Assembly: GCA_024235215.1 (NCBI GenBank)
Contig: JACKMU010000005.1
Span: 186,001-250,000 of the forward strand
Length of the DNA: 64,000 nt
Direction: 5' to 3'
Source of the DNA: Chromatiaceae bacterium
Lineage (GTDB): Bacteria; Pseudomonadota; Gammaproteobacteria; Chromatiales; Chromatiaceae
Below, piece after piece: positions 54,119-62,138 of this stretch. Position 1 is the stretch's first letter. The number at the start of each line of letters is the position of its first letter. The position numbers were made by a program, and so were the translations under genes. The notes beneath the pieces were generated by a model, which was not told the origin of the DNA, searched no databases, and saw nothing but the letters and a program-made list of their open reading frames with translations.

Positions 54119-56605
54119 TTGCGCACCGGGCTACTCATCCGGTTTGCGGTCATGGGTCTGCTGCTTCTGGCACTCTGGAATCCACCGTTACCCTGGCAAC
54201 CGGGTGCTGTCGATCTCTTTCTGCTGCTGGACGATTCGGAGAGCATGCCACCGGAGTTCCAGCTGCGCAGCTGGAGATCCCTCCTCGATCAGATCGCTCG
54301 GCTGCCCGCCGGCAGCCGCTTCACTCTGATCCGCTTCGGCGGCAACAGTGTTACCGAACTCGAGTCGGTCACACTCGACGAGCCATTGCTGGCTCAGCTG
54401 CGCCACGCTGATACGCCACCGCGGCGGCTGCCGCTGAACCGCCAGAGCAGCAATCTGGAAACGGCGCTGCGCACTGCGCTGGAGCAGATGAAACCCGGCC
54501 GTTTCAGCCGGGTGCTGCTGGTCAGCGACGGTGTGGAGAATGTGGGGGAGATCGGGGCACTGATCGGGAGTGAAGCCACGCCACTGCCGCACATCGCCTG
54601 GCTGGCTCCACAGGATGAGCGCACACCGCAGGATCTCTGGATCGAATCGGTCAACCTCCCCCGCTACACGAAACAGGGTGAGGAGATCCCGCTCTCGGTG
54701 AACATCGCCGCCAACTATGCGGCCGATGCCAACCTCAGGATCTCGCTGGACGACCGATCGATCACTGAACGTACGATCCCTTTGTCTGCGCAGACGACGC
54801 GCACACTCCGGCTTGCGCTCACCCCGCCTCCGCCCGGTGTGCATCTCCTCGAACTGGTGGTCGAGGCGCAAGGAGACCGGATCGATCAGAACAACCGCTT
54901 CGTCCAGGTGATCATCGTCTCCGGTCCGGGTGTGGTTCTCTGGATCGGTGCCGCCGGCGCCGGGCAGCCCATCCGGGACAATGTAATCACCGGCCTGCAG
55001 CAACAGGGGTGGAACGTGATAACCCTTCCGCCGCAGCAGTTGGCAGCCCAGGCTGCACTGCTGCAACAGGCCACGGTGGTCGTGCTGGACAATGTGGCAC
55101 AGTGGGAGATGCCAGAGCGTGGCTGGCAGGAGCTGAAAGAGGCAGTGCGCACCCAGGGAAGGGGGTTGATCGTGCTTGGAGGAGAGCACGCTTTCGGCAG
55201 CGGCGGCTATCACCGTTCCGAGTTCGAATCGCTGTTGCCGGTGATTTCCGAATCGGCGCTGACCCAACCTCCGGTGGCGCTGCAGTTTGTCATCGATAAA
55301 TCCGGCAGTATGGCGCAGCCGGGTAGCCAAGGCAGCCGCATCGCGCTTTCCCGACAAGCGGTCATCGAGACGGCACGAGGGCTGCAGTCGGGTGACGAGG
55401 TGGGTGTGATCGACTTCGACAGCCTCTCCCGGGTGCTGCTCCCGTTGGGTAAATATCCCCAACCGGTGCCAGCCATCGAGCAGGTCTGGGCACTCGCAGC
55501 GAGCGGTGGCACCCAGTTGCTTCCAGCGCTGGAGCAGGCGCTCGATGCCCTGGTTGCCAGTCGGCTGGGGAGACGCATCCTGGTCGTGGTGACCGATGGT
55601 TACTTCGGCGACATAGATCTTACATCCATCCGCAAACGGATCGTGGAGAGCAGTATCGAGGCCATTATGCTGGCCGTGGGAGGCGACGCCGACCTGACGG
55701 GCTTACAACGACTGGTACAGGGTACCAGCGGAAAGGTGCTGCAGATCGACGACATCGCCCGGTTGCCGATGTTGATGCGTAGCGAAGTGGAACGAAGACG
55801 CAGCAGTATCGCAACTGGCCCGACCCAGCCGGTGCAGCCGAACAACATCCCTTTCCTGAGAGAGGTGGGGTACTCCTGGCCGGCACTGCAAGGCTACTCG
55901 GTCACCCGGATCGCACAGGGAAGCAATCTGCTGCTACAGGCGCCCAATGGTGACCCGCTGCTCGCGGAGCGTACGGCCGGGAGCGGGCGCGTGTTAGCTT
56001 TCCTGCCCGGTATCGGCGTCTGGACGCAGGATTGGACGGACTGGCCGTATTGGCACGAATTTGTCGGAGAGATGGTCGCTTGGAGCGCAGGACTCCAGAT
56101 CAATCCACGCTTACATATCCAGCACCAGAGCCGGGCCGGCCAAATCGAACTGCAGCTGGAACTGCTCTCCACAGACGGGGAGTGGCTGCACCAGAAAGCG
56201 GTGAACCTGACCGTCACAGATCCGGCGGGCAGAGTGCAAACCCTGGTTGCTGAACCGGTTGCGGCAGGTCGATATCGGGTGGAGATCAGTGCCGCGCTGA
56301 AAGGACTCTACCAGGTGAACGCCAGCAGCGGTGAACTGAGACTCTACTACCCGCTGGTGCATCAGCCTGTCGGTGAATTCACCCGGCCGCTGCAGGTCGC
56401 CAGTGCACTGCAACGCGCTGTTGCGGCAGGCCGGGTGGCAAAGCGCAGCCTGGCGGACAAGTTGGTGACAGATCTGCCTGCCAGCCGCTCCGGTGGATCG
56501 AGAACAGCGCTGATCCTGCTGGCAATGTTACTCTATCTGCTGGTTATTGTGCGTGAGCGGGAGATCAGCCTACCTTGGCTGCCGATGCGCGCACGCGATC
56601 ATTGA
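54119..56605 (+). CDS. Double vWA protein with GATase1-like (PF07090-type) segment
   Basis: 828 aa from TTG 54119, which has GGAGAGG seven bases upstream; an ATG 11 codons later is an alternative. N-terminal membrane helix about 7-19, first vWA with MIDAS DDSES (about 38-42), Ig-like region (about 190-280), GATase1-like segment with GRGLIVLGGEHAFGSGGYH (about 360-378, no nucleophile Cys, probably inactive), second vWA with DKSGSM (about 408-413) and VVVTDGYFGDIDL, then a beta domain and a C-terminal helix near 805-820. It should work with BatA and MoxR at the inner membrane. The next gene starts 16 bases later. Confidence 0.85.
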   Translation: MRTGLLIRFAVMGLLLLALWNPPLPWQPGAVDLFLLLDDSESMPPEFQLRSWRSLLDQIARLPAGSRFTLIRFGGNSVTELESVTLDEPLLAQLRHADTPPRRLPLNRQSSNLETALRTALEQMKPGRFSRVLLVSDGVENVGEIGALIGSEATPLPHIAWLAPQDERTPQDLWIESVNLPRYTKQGEEIPLSVNIAANYAADANLRISLDDRSITERTIPLSAQTTRTLRLALTPPPPGVHLLELVVEAQGDRIDQNNRFVQVIIVSGPGVVLWIGAAGAGQPIRDNVITGLQQQGWNVITLPPQQLAAQAALLQQATVVVLDNVAQWEMPERGWQELKEAVRTQGRGLIVLGGEHAFGSGGYHRSEFESLLPVISESALTQPPVALQFVIDKSGSMAQPGSQGSRIALSRQAVIETARGLQSGDEVGVIDFDSLSRVLLPLGKYPQPVPAIEQVWALAASGGTQLLPALEQALDALVASRLGRRILVVVTDGYFGDIDLTSIRKRIVESSIEAIMLAVGGDADLTGLQRLVQGTSGKVLQIDDIARLPMLMRSEVERRRSSIATGPTQPVQPNNIPFLREVGYSWPALQGYSVTRIAQGSNLLLQAPNGDPLLAERTAGSGRVLAFLPGIGVWTQDWTDWPYWHEFVGEMVAWSAGLQINPRLHIQHQSRAGQIELQLELLSTDGEWLHQKAVNLTVTDPAGRVQTLVAEPVAAGRYRVEISAALKGLYQVNASSGELRLYYPLVHQPVGEFTRPLQVASALQRAVAAGRVAKRSLADKLVTDLPASRSGGSRTALILLAMLLYLLVIVREREISLPWLPMRARDH

Positions 56606-56621
56606 TTGGAGACATGCCGTT

Positions 56622-57506
56622 ATGCAACTGGCATACAGCAGCAATGCCTTTACCAGAACCGATCTCAACAGCGCACTGCGGGCTATCTCCGCACTCGGTT
56701 ACAGCGGTGTGGAGATTCTCTGCGACCACCCGCATTGGTTCCCCGGCCGGGTCAACGTACACGAGGTGCGTGAGGTGAGTGCACTACTCGATCACCTCGG
56801 TCTCAGTGTGAGCAACCTCAACGCCAACACCGCGAACGGCTATTTCGATCCGGTGCCGGCAGAGAACCTGTTCGAACCCTCCCTGAGCAGCGCCAACCGG
56901 GAGTTCCGCGAGTGGCGAGTCAACTACAGCATCGCCACCATCGAGCTGGCGCAACAATTAGGCGCAAAATGTATCAGTGTCACTTCGGGACACCCCGGCT
57001 CGGGCGGTACACCCGAACAGGGGATGGCTTACTTCGTGGAGAGCCTGAAACGGATCTGCGACGCGGCGACAAAACACCAGGTGCAAGTCGGCATCGAGTA
57101 CGAGCCCGGGCTGCTGGTAGAGCGGGCAACCGAACTGGCCGAGGTGTTCCATCGGGTGGACTCACCGCTGCTGGGTGCGAATCTCGACATCGGTCACTCC
57201 TGGCTCGATGGCGAGTCCCCGGAACAGGCGCTCGATCTGCTGCGCGGCCGCATCTGGAATGTCCATGTCGAAGATATCCGCGGGCGCAAACACTACCACC
57301 TGATCCCGGGAGAGGGGGAGCTGCCGTTCGAACGCTATTTCAAACTGCTCAGAGAGCAGGCTTACGACAATTTCCTGACCGTGGAACTCTACACCTGTGT
57401 CGCACATCCGGTCGCAGCAGGCCGGGCTGCACTGGCTCACCTGCAAAGCGTTTTTGACCGACTGGATTACCACACTGAGCGCCAAGGGCCGAGGGACGAG
57501 GGCTGA
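56622..57506 (+). CDS. Xylose isomerase-like TIM-barrel sugar-phosphate isomerase/epimerase
   Basis: 294 aa from ATG 56622, GGAG about 10 bases upstream. Metal-ligand candidates are the Glu in GIEYEPG, the Asp and His in ANLDIGHSW, the His in IWNVHVED and the Glu in LTVELYT, the pattern of AP-endonuclease-2/xylose isomerase-like barrels. It likely isomerises or epimerises a sugar or cyclitol, with no signal peptide. It ends the MIPS/MoxR operon and stands convergent to the ebo cluster. Distinct from EboE (409 aa), which shares the same superfamily. Confidence 0.87.
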   Translation: MQLAYSSNAFTRTDLNSALRAISALGYSGVEILCDHPHWFPGRVNVHEVREVSALLDHLGLSVSNLNANTANGYFDPVPAENLFEPSLSSANREFREWRVNYSIATIELAQQLGAKCISVTSGHPGSGGTPEQGMAYFVESLKRICDAATKHQVQVGIEYEPGLLVERATELAEVFHRVDSPLLGANLDIGHSWLDGESPEQALDLLRGRIWNVHVEDIRGRKHYHLIPGEGELPFERYFKLLREQAYDNFLTVELYTCVAHPVAAGRAALAHLQSVFDRLDYHTERQGPRDEG

Positions 57507-57551
57507 GGAAAAACCGGTTGCTACTTCGCTTGTGCTTGGCCTTTACTGATC

Positions 57552-57574
57552 AGATTAGACTACCCCACTAATCT
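57552..57574. terminator. Possible hairpin between the convergent MIPS and ebo operons
   Basis: AGATTAG (57552-57558) and CTAATCT (57568-57574) form a 7-bp stem with a nine-base loop, in the 87-base gap between the stops of two operons. There is no T-run, so termination is only suggested. Confidence 0.35.
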
Positions 57575-57593
57575 ACCCGCTGCTTGCTCCACT

Positions 57594-58964
57594 TCAGACG
57601 AAGTGGCGCAGGATCAGATCCTTCACCTCCACCATCAGATAGCGATCCCGAGCAAGGTCGCGGCGGGAACCGATCAACAGCGGCCCCAGCTGGGGCGAAG
57701 CCGCGGGGCGACCGTGGGTACCTTTCACCAGCTGTGGTTTGAGCGGAATGACATCCATCAGGGTTCTGAAACCGAGCTGCTTGCGCAGCAGCTTTAGGGC
57801 GAGCCTCACCTTTGGCAGGCGGATATCCGGATCGATGAAAAGTTCGACCGGATCGTATCCGGGCTTGCGGTGAATATCCACGGTACGTGCAAAATCCGGC
57901 GCCCGCTCCTCTTCCAGCCAATAATAGTAGGTAAACCAGTAGCCGGGCTCTGCAACCACCACCAGATCGCCACTACGCTGATGGGCGATGCGCCACTTGG
58001 ACTGGTCGCGGGTATTCAGCACCTGCGCAACACCGGGAAGCGCGCCGAGCAGATCGGCCACTCGGGAAATATCATGCTGCTCACGCAGGTAGACGTGCGC
58101 CACCTGGTGGTCTGCCACCGCGAAGGCGCGCGAAGCGCCCGCATCGAGCAACTCCCAACCCAGAGTCTCGCGCACCTGCAGCAGACCATGCCGGCGCAGA
58201 TGCTGATTGATGTTCACAACGCCGCTGGCGGGCTCGATACCATACTCGGATACCACCAGCACATCGGCTCCGCCCTGGGTTGCCTGATCGATCAGCTCAC
58301 CCGCCACCCGATCAATTTGTGCAACATCCTGCCAGATCGCCGGATCATCCGGACCCAGCCGTTGCAGGTTGTAATCCAGGTGAGGCAGATAGACCAGCTG
58401 CAGCCCGGGCCGGTGGTCGTCGAACTCCAGCCGGGCACAATCGGCAATCCACTGCGAGGAGCGGATATCCGCCTGTGGTCCCCAGAAGTTGAACATCGGA
58501 AAGGCGCCGAGCCTGCTCTGGTAACTTTTGTACAGATCGGGGGGGTTGGAATAGAGTGCAGGTATCTTACGGCCATCCGCCGGGTAGATCGGCCGCAGAG
58601 TGACCGAGTAGTCAACGCTGGCGTACATATTGAACCACCAGAAGAGTTGCGCGCAGCTGAACCCGGGAACGATCGCTCTGGCGCGCTCCCATACCTTCTC
58701 TCCCGCCACCAACTGGTTCGCCTGCTTCCAGAAGAGCACCTCGGCGTGCTCGCGCGAATACCAGCCGTTCGCAACAATTCCGTGGCGCTCCGGATAGGTG
58801 CCGGTCAACATACTCGCCTGGGCGGTACAGGTGAGCGCAGGAAAGACCCCCTCCAGCTGGGCCAGAAACCCTTCGTCAACCAGGCGTAGCAGCTGCGGCG
58901 TATGTTCTCCCAGCAGCGCCGGCGTCAGACCTACGATATTGATCACCCGGAGCGGCCTAACCAA
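57594..58964 (-). CDS. eboF: EboF-like alkaline phosphatase-superfamily protein
   Basis: 456 aa from TTG 58964; GGAGG lies six bases upstream and the start overlaps the eboE stop by eight bases. The fold is alkaline phosphatase/nucleotide pyrophosphatase type. The phosphatase signature region TCTAQASMLTGTYPERHG supplies the likely nucleophile Thr, followed later by FDDHRPGLQLVYLPHLDYN and VVSEYGIEP metal-ligand regions. The N-terminal metal motif expected as VDG reads IVGLTP, so the first Asp ligand appears missing. EboF is part of the ebo metabolite-traffic cluster. Last gene of the unit. Confidence 0.87.
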   Translation of the reverse strand: MVRPLRVINIVGLTPALLGEHTPQLLRLVDEGFLAQLEGVFPALTCTAQASMLTGTYPERHGIVANGWYSREHAEVLFWKQANQLVAGEKVWERARAIVPGFSCAQLFWWFNMYASVDYSVTLRPIYPADGRKIPALYSNPPDLYKSYQSRLGAFPMFNFWGPQADIRSSQWIADCARLEFDDHRPGLQLVYLPHLDYNLQRLGPDDPAIWQDVAQIDRVAGELIDQATQGGADVLVVSEYGIEPASGVVNINQHLRRHGLLQVRETLGWELLDAGASRAFAVADHQVAHVYLREQHDISRVADLLGALPGVAQVLNTRDQSKWRIAHQRSGDLVVVAEPGYWFTYYYWLEEERAPDFARTVDIHRKPGYDPVELFIDPDIRLPKVRLALKLLRKQLGFRTLMDVIPLKPQLVKGTHGRPAASPQLGPLLIGSRRDLARDRYLMVEVKDLILRHFV

Positions 58965-60186
58965 CCTCGGCCTCCGCTTCCCGCAGCAGGGATCTGCGCC
59001 GCAATTCACCCTCCAGCCAAGTCAACTCCGCCACTATTCCCTGCTGCAGTGCCTCTTCCGTCTGCGGCCGCAACCCCGCAGGCAGCAGCTGCCAGGTATA
59101 GGTCTCCACTTCCAGGTGGGGCGTGATCGCCCGGTGGTCAGCCAGGAAATCAAGCGCGCTGCCGATTGCCGAACGGGTAGTGCGGAGTCTGCCATCAGCC
59201 AGCGCATCGGCCTGTATCGGCACGTGAAAATGGATGCGCCAGGGACAATTCCACGGTAGTGCGCCACGGTGAAGCGCAAGCGGCAGATCCATCACTCCGC
59301 TGACCTCTCCTGCGCCGCAACCCGCGCGAACCTGGTGCAGATAACGCGGCTCCACATACTCAGCCAGTGCCTGGCGCCCCGCTGTGTCCTCGGGCTCAGT
59401 CAGCTCCAGTGCACTGGAGATCTGCATCTTGCCGATAGCGATACCAGCTGCGGCTATCTCCTGTAACGAACGGTAGGGATCTTCGAACATCACTGCCTGA
59501 TGACAGACGTCAAAACAACATCCCAGGTGCCGTTGCAACAGCGCCGGTTCGACTCCCTCCCCGGCCGCGGCTGTCGGCAGCTCCCGGGTGAAGAGCCGAA
59601 TCAGCTGATCGCTCGACTCAATCATGCAGCCCGGTTCCATCTCCAGGCAGAGCCGGATGCGGCGCCCGCTCCGCTGCTCCAGCCGGTGCAGCTCACTGGC
59701 CGCATGGCACAGCCGGCGCAGCGCTGTAGCATAAGCTGTCGAATCGCAGTCGTAACCGATCGGCAGCGTCGAAATGGTCCCCTCGATCTCGTCGGGTGGC
59801 AGCAACTGGGCCAGAATCTCCGCCAGCTGCAGGCTGTACTCCAGCCGCTCGCTGCGCGACCAATCAGGCGCATAGACTCGTTCCTTGACGCTGTCGCGGT
59901 GAAAATTACCGAAGGGAAAGCCGTTCAATGTAAACAACCGGATATGGTGTTTGTCCAGCAGAGCCCGGAGGCGCACGAGTTCCCCATCCCCCGCAGTGAG
60001 CCGCCTGGCCGCTGCAGCGCTGAGCCAGAGACCGCTCCCCATCGACTCCAGCGAGCGCTTGTTGCGGATTGCGTGCAACGTTCCGGAGATCAGTGCGCTG
60101 ACCTCATCCAGATGGAGCGCCGGATGGACGTTGCTGCAGTAACAGAGACGGGAACGGTGCCAGGCCGCTGCTGAGAGCAGACTCAT
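58957..60186 (-). CDS. eboE: Metabolite traffic protein EboE (TIM barrel)
   Basis: 409 aa from ATG 60186, which overlaps the eboB stop (ATGA). The TIM-barrel segments include LCYCSNVHP near the start, LFTLNGFPFGNFH, LCLEMEPGCMIES (likely metal Glu), CCFDVCHQAVMFED (Asp/His ligands) and WRIHFHVPIQAD. These match the EboE type of xylose isomerase-like proteins. In cyanobacteria the ebo cluster is needed to move the scytonemin monomer to the periplasm; the reaction catalysed by EboE is not known. Confidence 0.9.
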   Translation of the reverse strand: MSLLSAAAWHRSRLCYCSNVHPALHLDEVSALISGTLHAIRNKRSLESMGSGLWLSAAAARRLTAGDGELVRLRALLDKHHIRLFTLNGFPFGNFHRDSVKERVYAPDWSRSERLEYSLQLAEILAQLLPPDEIEGTISTLPIGYDCDSTAYATALRRLCHAASELHRLEQRSGRRIRLCLEMEPGCMIESSDQLIRLFTRELPTAAAGEGVEPALLQRHLGCCFDVCHQAVMFEDPYRSLQEIAAAGIAIGKMQISSALELTEPEDTAGRQALAEYVEPRYLHQVRAGCGAGEVSGVMDLPLALHRGALPWNCPWRIHFHVPIQADALADGRLRTTRSAIGSALDFLADHRAITPHLEVETYTWQLLPAGLRPQTEEALQQGIVAELTWLEGELRRRSLLREAEAEVG

Positions 60187-61061
60187 TCCACGATCGGCTG
60201 CTGGCCCCGCAAAACCGAGTTCTCCTCCCACAGCTGCTCCTGGTCGATCTTCAGCCGTGTCATCTCCTGTAGTGAGATTCTGCCGCTTTGTGCATAGAAA
60301 TTGATCGGGTTTTCCAGCAGCACTCGTTCCACTTCGGCCTCGGAAAAGCCTGCCTCCAGCATGGCATCCCCGGTCTTCGGCACTTTCAGCGGATCGCTGC
60401 GTCCCCAGTCAGCGGCACTGTTGACCACCATCTTCTCCAGGCCATACTGCTGCAGCAGTTTGACCATCCGCTCTTCCGACATCTTGGTATGCGGATAGAT
60501 CGAGTGACCGCGCCAACACCCGGTCTCCATCACCAGCGGCAGCGTCTGTTCGTTCAGATGGTCTATCAACACCATCTCCTCGTTGACACCCAGTTCTCTG
60601 AGCAACGCGATGGTGCGCAGCGTGCCGCGCTTCTTATCCCGGTGCGGTGTGTGGATCAGTATCGGCAGCTCAGCATCCATTGCCAACTGCATCTGCTCGG
60701 TAAAAAAGCGCTCTTCGTTTTCGGAGATGTCGTCATAGCCGATCTCGCCCACCGCAACGACTCCGTCCTTCTGGCAGTAACGGGGCAGAATCTTCATTAC
60801 CGCCTCCGCCAGCGCCAGGTCATTCGCCTCCTTGGGATTCAGGCCCATGGTGCAGTAGTGCCGAATGCCAAACTGGCTGGCGCGGAACCGCTCCCATCCA
60901 ATCAGCGCATCGAAGTAGTCGACGAAGCTTCCCACGCTGGTGCGCGGCTGACCCTGCCAGAAAGCCGGCTCCACCACCCCGAGCACGCCGGCCGCCGCCA
61001 TGTTTTCATAGTCGTCCGTCGTTCTCGACATCATATGGATATGGGGGTCAAAATAGCGCAT
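60183..61061 (-). CDS. eboB: EboB-like TatD-family metal-dependent hydrolase
   Basis: 292 aa; ATG at 61061 with AGGAGA eight bases upstream. The TatD/amidohydrolase metal motif HIH (in FDPHIHMMS) is at the N-terminus, followed by VGEIGYDDIS, ILIHTPH and VLIDHLNE, which contain the expected Glu and His ligands; NSAADWG supplies a later Asp. Soluble. Separated from eboA by 181 bases, then coupled to eboE. Assigned as EboB from its place among ebo genes; the sequence alone says TatD-like hydrolase. Confidence 0.88.
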   Translation of the reverse strand: MRYFDPHIHMMSRTTDDYENMAAAGVLGVVEPAFWQGQPRTSVGSFVDYFDALIGWERFRASQFGIRHYCTMGLNPKEANDLALAEAVMKILPRYCQKDGVVAVGEIGYDDISENEERFFTEQMQLAMDAELPILIHTPHRDKKRGTLRTIALLRELGVNEEMVLIDHLNEQTLPLVMETGCWRGHSIYPHTKMSEERMVKLLQQYGLEKMVVNSAADWGRSDPLKVPKTGDAMLEAGFSEAEVERVLLENPINFYAQSGRISLQEMTRLKIDQEQLWEENSVLRGQQPIVE

Positions 61062-61128
61062 TGCGTGATCTCCTCGGTAATGCTTACAAGAGACGCTGAA
61101 CAATACCGTCCTGGCATTTTCGGCGAAC

Positions 61129-61151
61129 GAAAATCGAATTGTGCGATTTTC
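61129..61151. repeat. Perfect 8-bp inverted repeat in the eboA-eboB gap
   Basis: GAAAATCG and CGATTTTC are separated by seven bases in the 181-base gap. It could be an operator, an mRNA hairpin affecting eboB expression or a processing site. No T-run follows. Confidence 0.4.
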
Positions 61152-61242
61152 AATCTCCTCCAATTTCAATCGCAAATCGCATTTCAAAAAAGTGCCACAC
61201 GCGGGAAGCTCAGATCGGATCAGCGCTCCCATCACATTGCGG

Positions 61243-62097
61243 TCAATACTGCATGCTTTGCCCGATCAACTTCCGCAGTTGCGGATCTTGCTCGCGTTCA
61301 CGCAATCCAGCCAGCAGCTGCGCTGATTCCGGCTTGGCCACCAAACTGTTGCGCAGTGCGAGAATGGCATTGTAGCGCTGCCTCGGATCGACGCCGGATG
61401 CATACTCCAGCAGACGCCGCTCCCCCTCCGGAGAGGCAAATGGCCACAACGCCAGCCAGATATCGGCAGGAAACTCCCGTCCTGCAGCCAGCCGCTCCTC
61501 CAGGTAGTCTTCGCACATGCGTGACAATTCCGGATTGACGCGCTCCATCAGCCCCTGCACCCCTTCAATGCTGACCCCGATGAAAAGCGCTTTCAGCACC
61601 AGCTGGTTGAATTCGTGCTCGGTATAGAAGCGGCTGGGATAGGGATTGTGCACTGCCAGCGCGGCAAACAGTGCCAGACTGTTGCTTCTGCCGCAATCGA
61701 GAGCCAGGTTGCGCAGTGCCTCACCGGATCCGAACAACGCCAGGGCAGACACAATCACTGCTCTCTCATCTGCATCACCCAGGCGGTAGAGCCGGGTTAC
61801 CAGGTCGGGCGTTGCCAGCCTCTCCAGACGGATAGCATACAGTATCAGCAATACGCGACCGGCATCTCCGTTGCTCCAGGCGGCGATATCCAGCGTACCT
61901 GCCGGGGATTGCAGCAGACAGGGCTGATTGGAGAGGCGCTGTTTACCCAGCTTGCGCCTCGCCATAGCGGACAGTAGCGTGAGTTCGGAGAGCAGATCTT
62001 CGGCAGCGTCCAGGCGCTGCTGCGCCTGCACCAGCCACTCCGCACCAGGATGTAGCCGCAATAGTCGCTCCAACTGTGTTATAGCCTCATTCAGCAT
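61243..62097 (-). CDS. eboA: EboA-domain protein
   Basis: 284 aa from ATG 62097; the longer upstream reading is not supported. All-helical, with segments such as RLGDADERAVIVSALALFG, ALFAALAVHNPYPSRFYTEH and FNQLVLKALFIGVSIEGVQG; the latter region (HNPYPSRFY...ALFIG) is characteristic of EboA-domain proteins. The molecular function is unknown; it is soluble with no signal peptide. A perfect ribosome-binding site lies 30 bases upstream and points to a short leader ORF, so eboA may be translated by coupling, or the true start may be the leader ATG with a frameshift. Confidence 0.85.
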   Translation of the reverse strand: MLNEAITQLERLLRLHPGAEWLVQAQQRLDAAEDLLSELTLLSAMARRKLGKQRLSNQPCLLQSPAGTLDIAAWSNGDAGRVLLILYAIRLERLATPDLVTRLYRLGDADERAVIVSALALFGSGEALRNLALDCGRSNSLALFAALAVHNPYPSRFYTEHEFNQLVLKALFIGVSIEGVQGLMERVNPELSRMCEDYLEERLAAGREFPADIWLALWPFASPEGERRLLEYASGVDPRQRYNAILALRNSLVAKPESAQLLAGLREREQDPQLRKLIGQSMQY

Positions 62098-62122
62098 GGC
62101 TATTCCGGCAGCTCTTGTGCAT
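62087..62122 (-). CDS. Possible 11-codon leader ORF overlapping the eboA start
   Basis: Reads MHKSCRNSHAE and stop. AAGGAGGT (62128-62135), an eight-base match to the anti-Shine-Dalgarno, lies five bases before its ATG. Its TGA falls within the fourth codon of eboA, an arrangement that permits termination-reinitiation. A sequencing or natural frameshift fusing it to eboA is the alternative. Confidence 0.4.
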   Translation of the reverse strand: MHKSCRNSHAE

Positions 62123-62138
62123 CTTGTACCTCCTTTTT

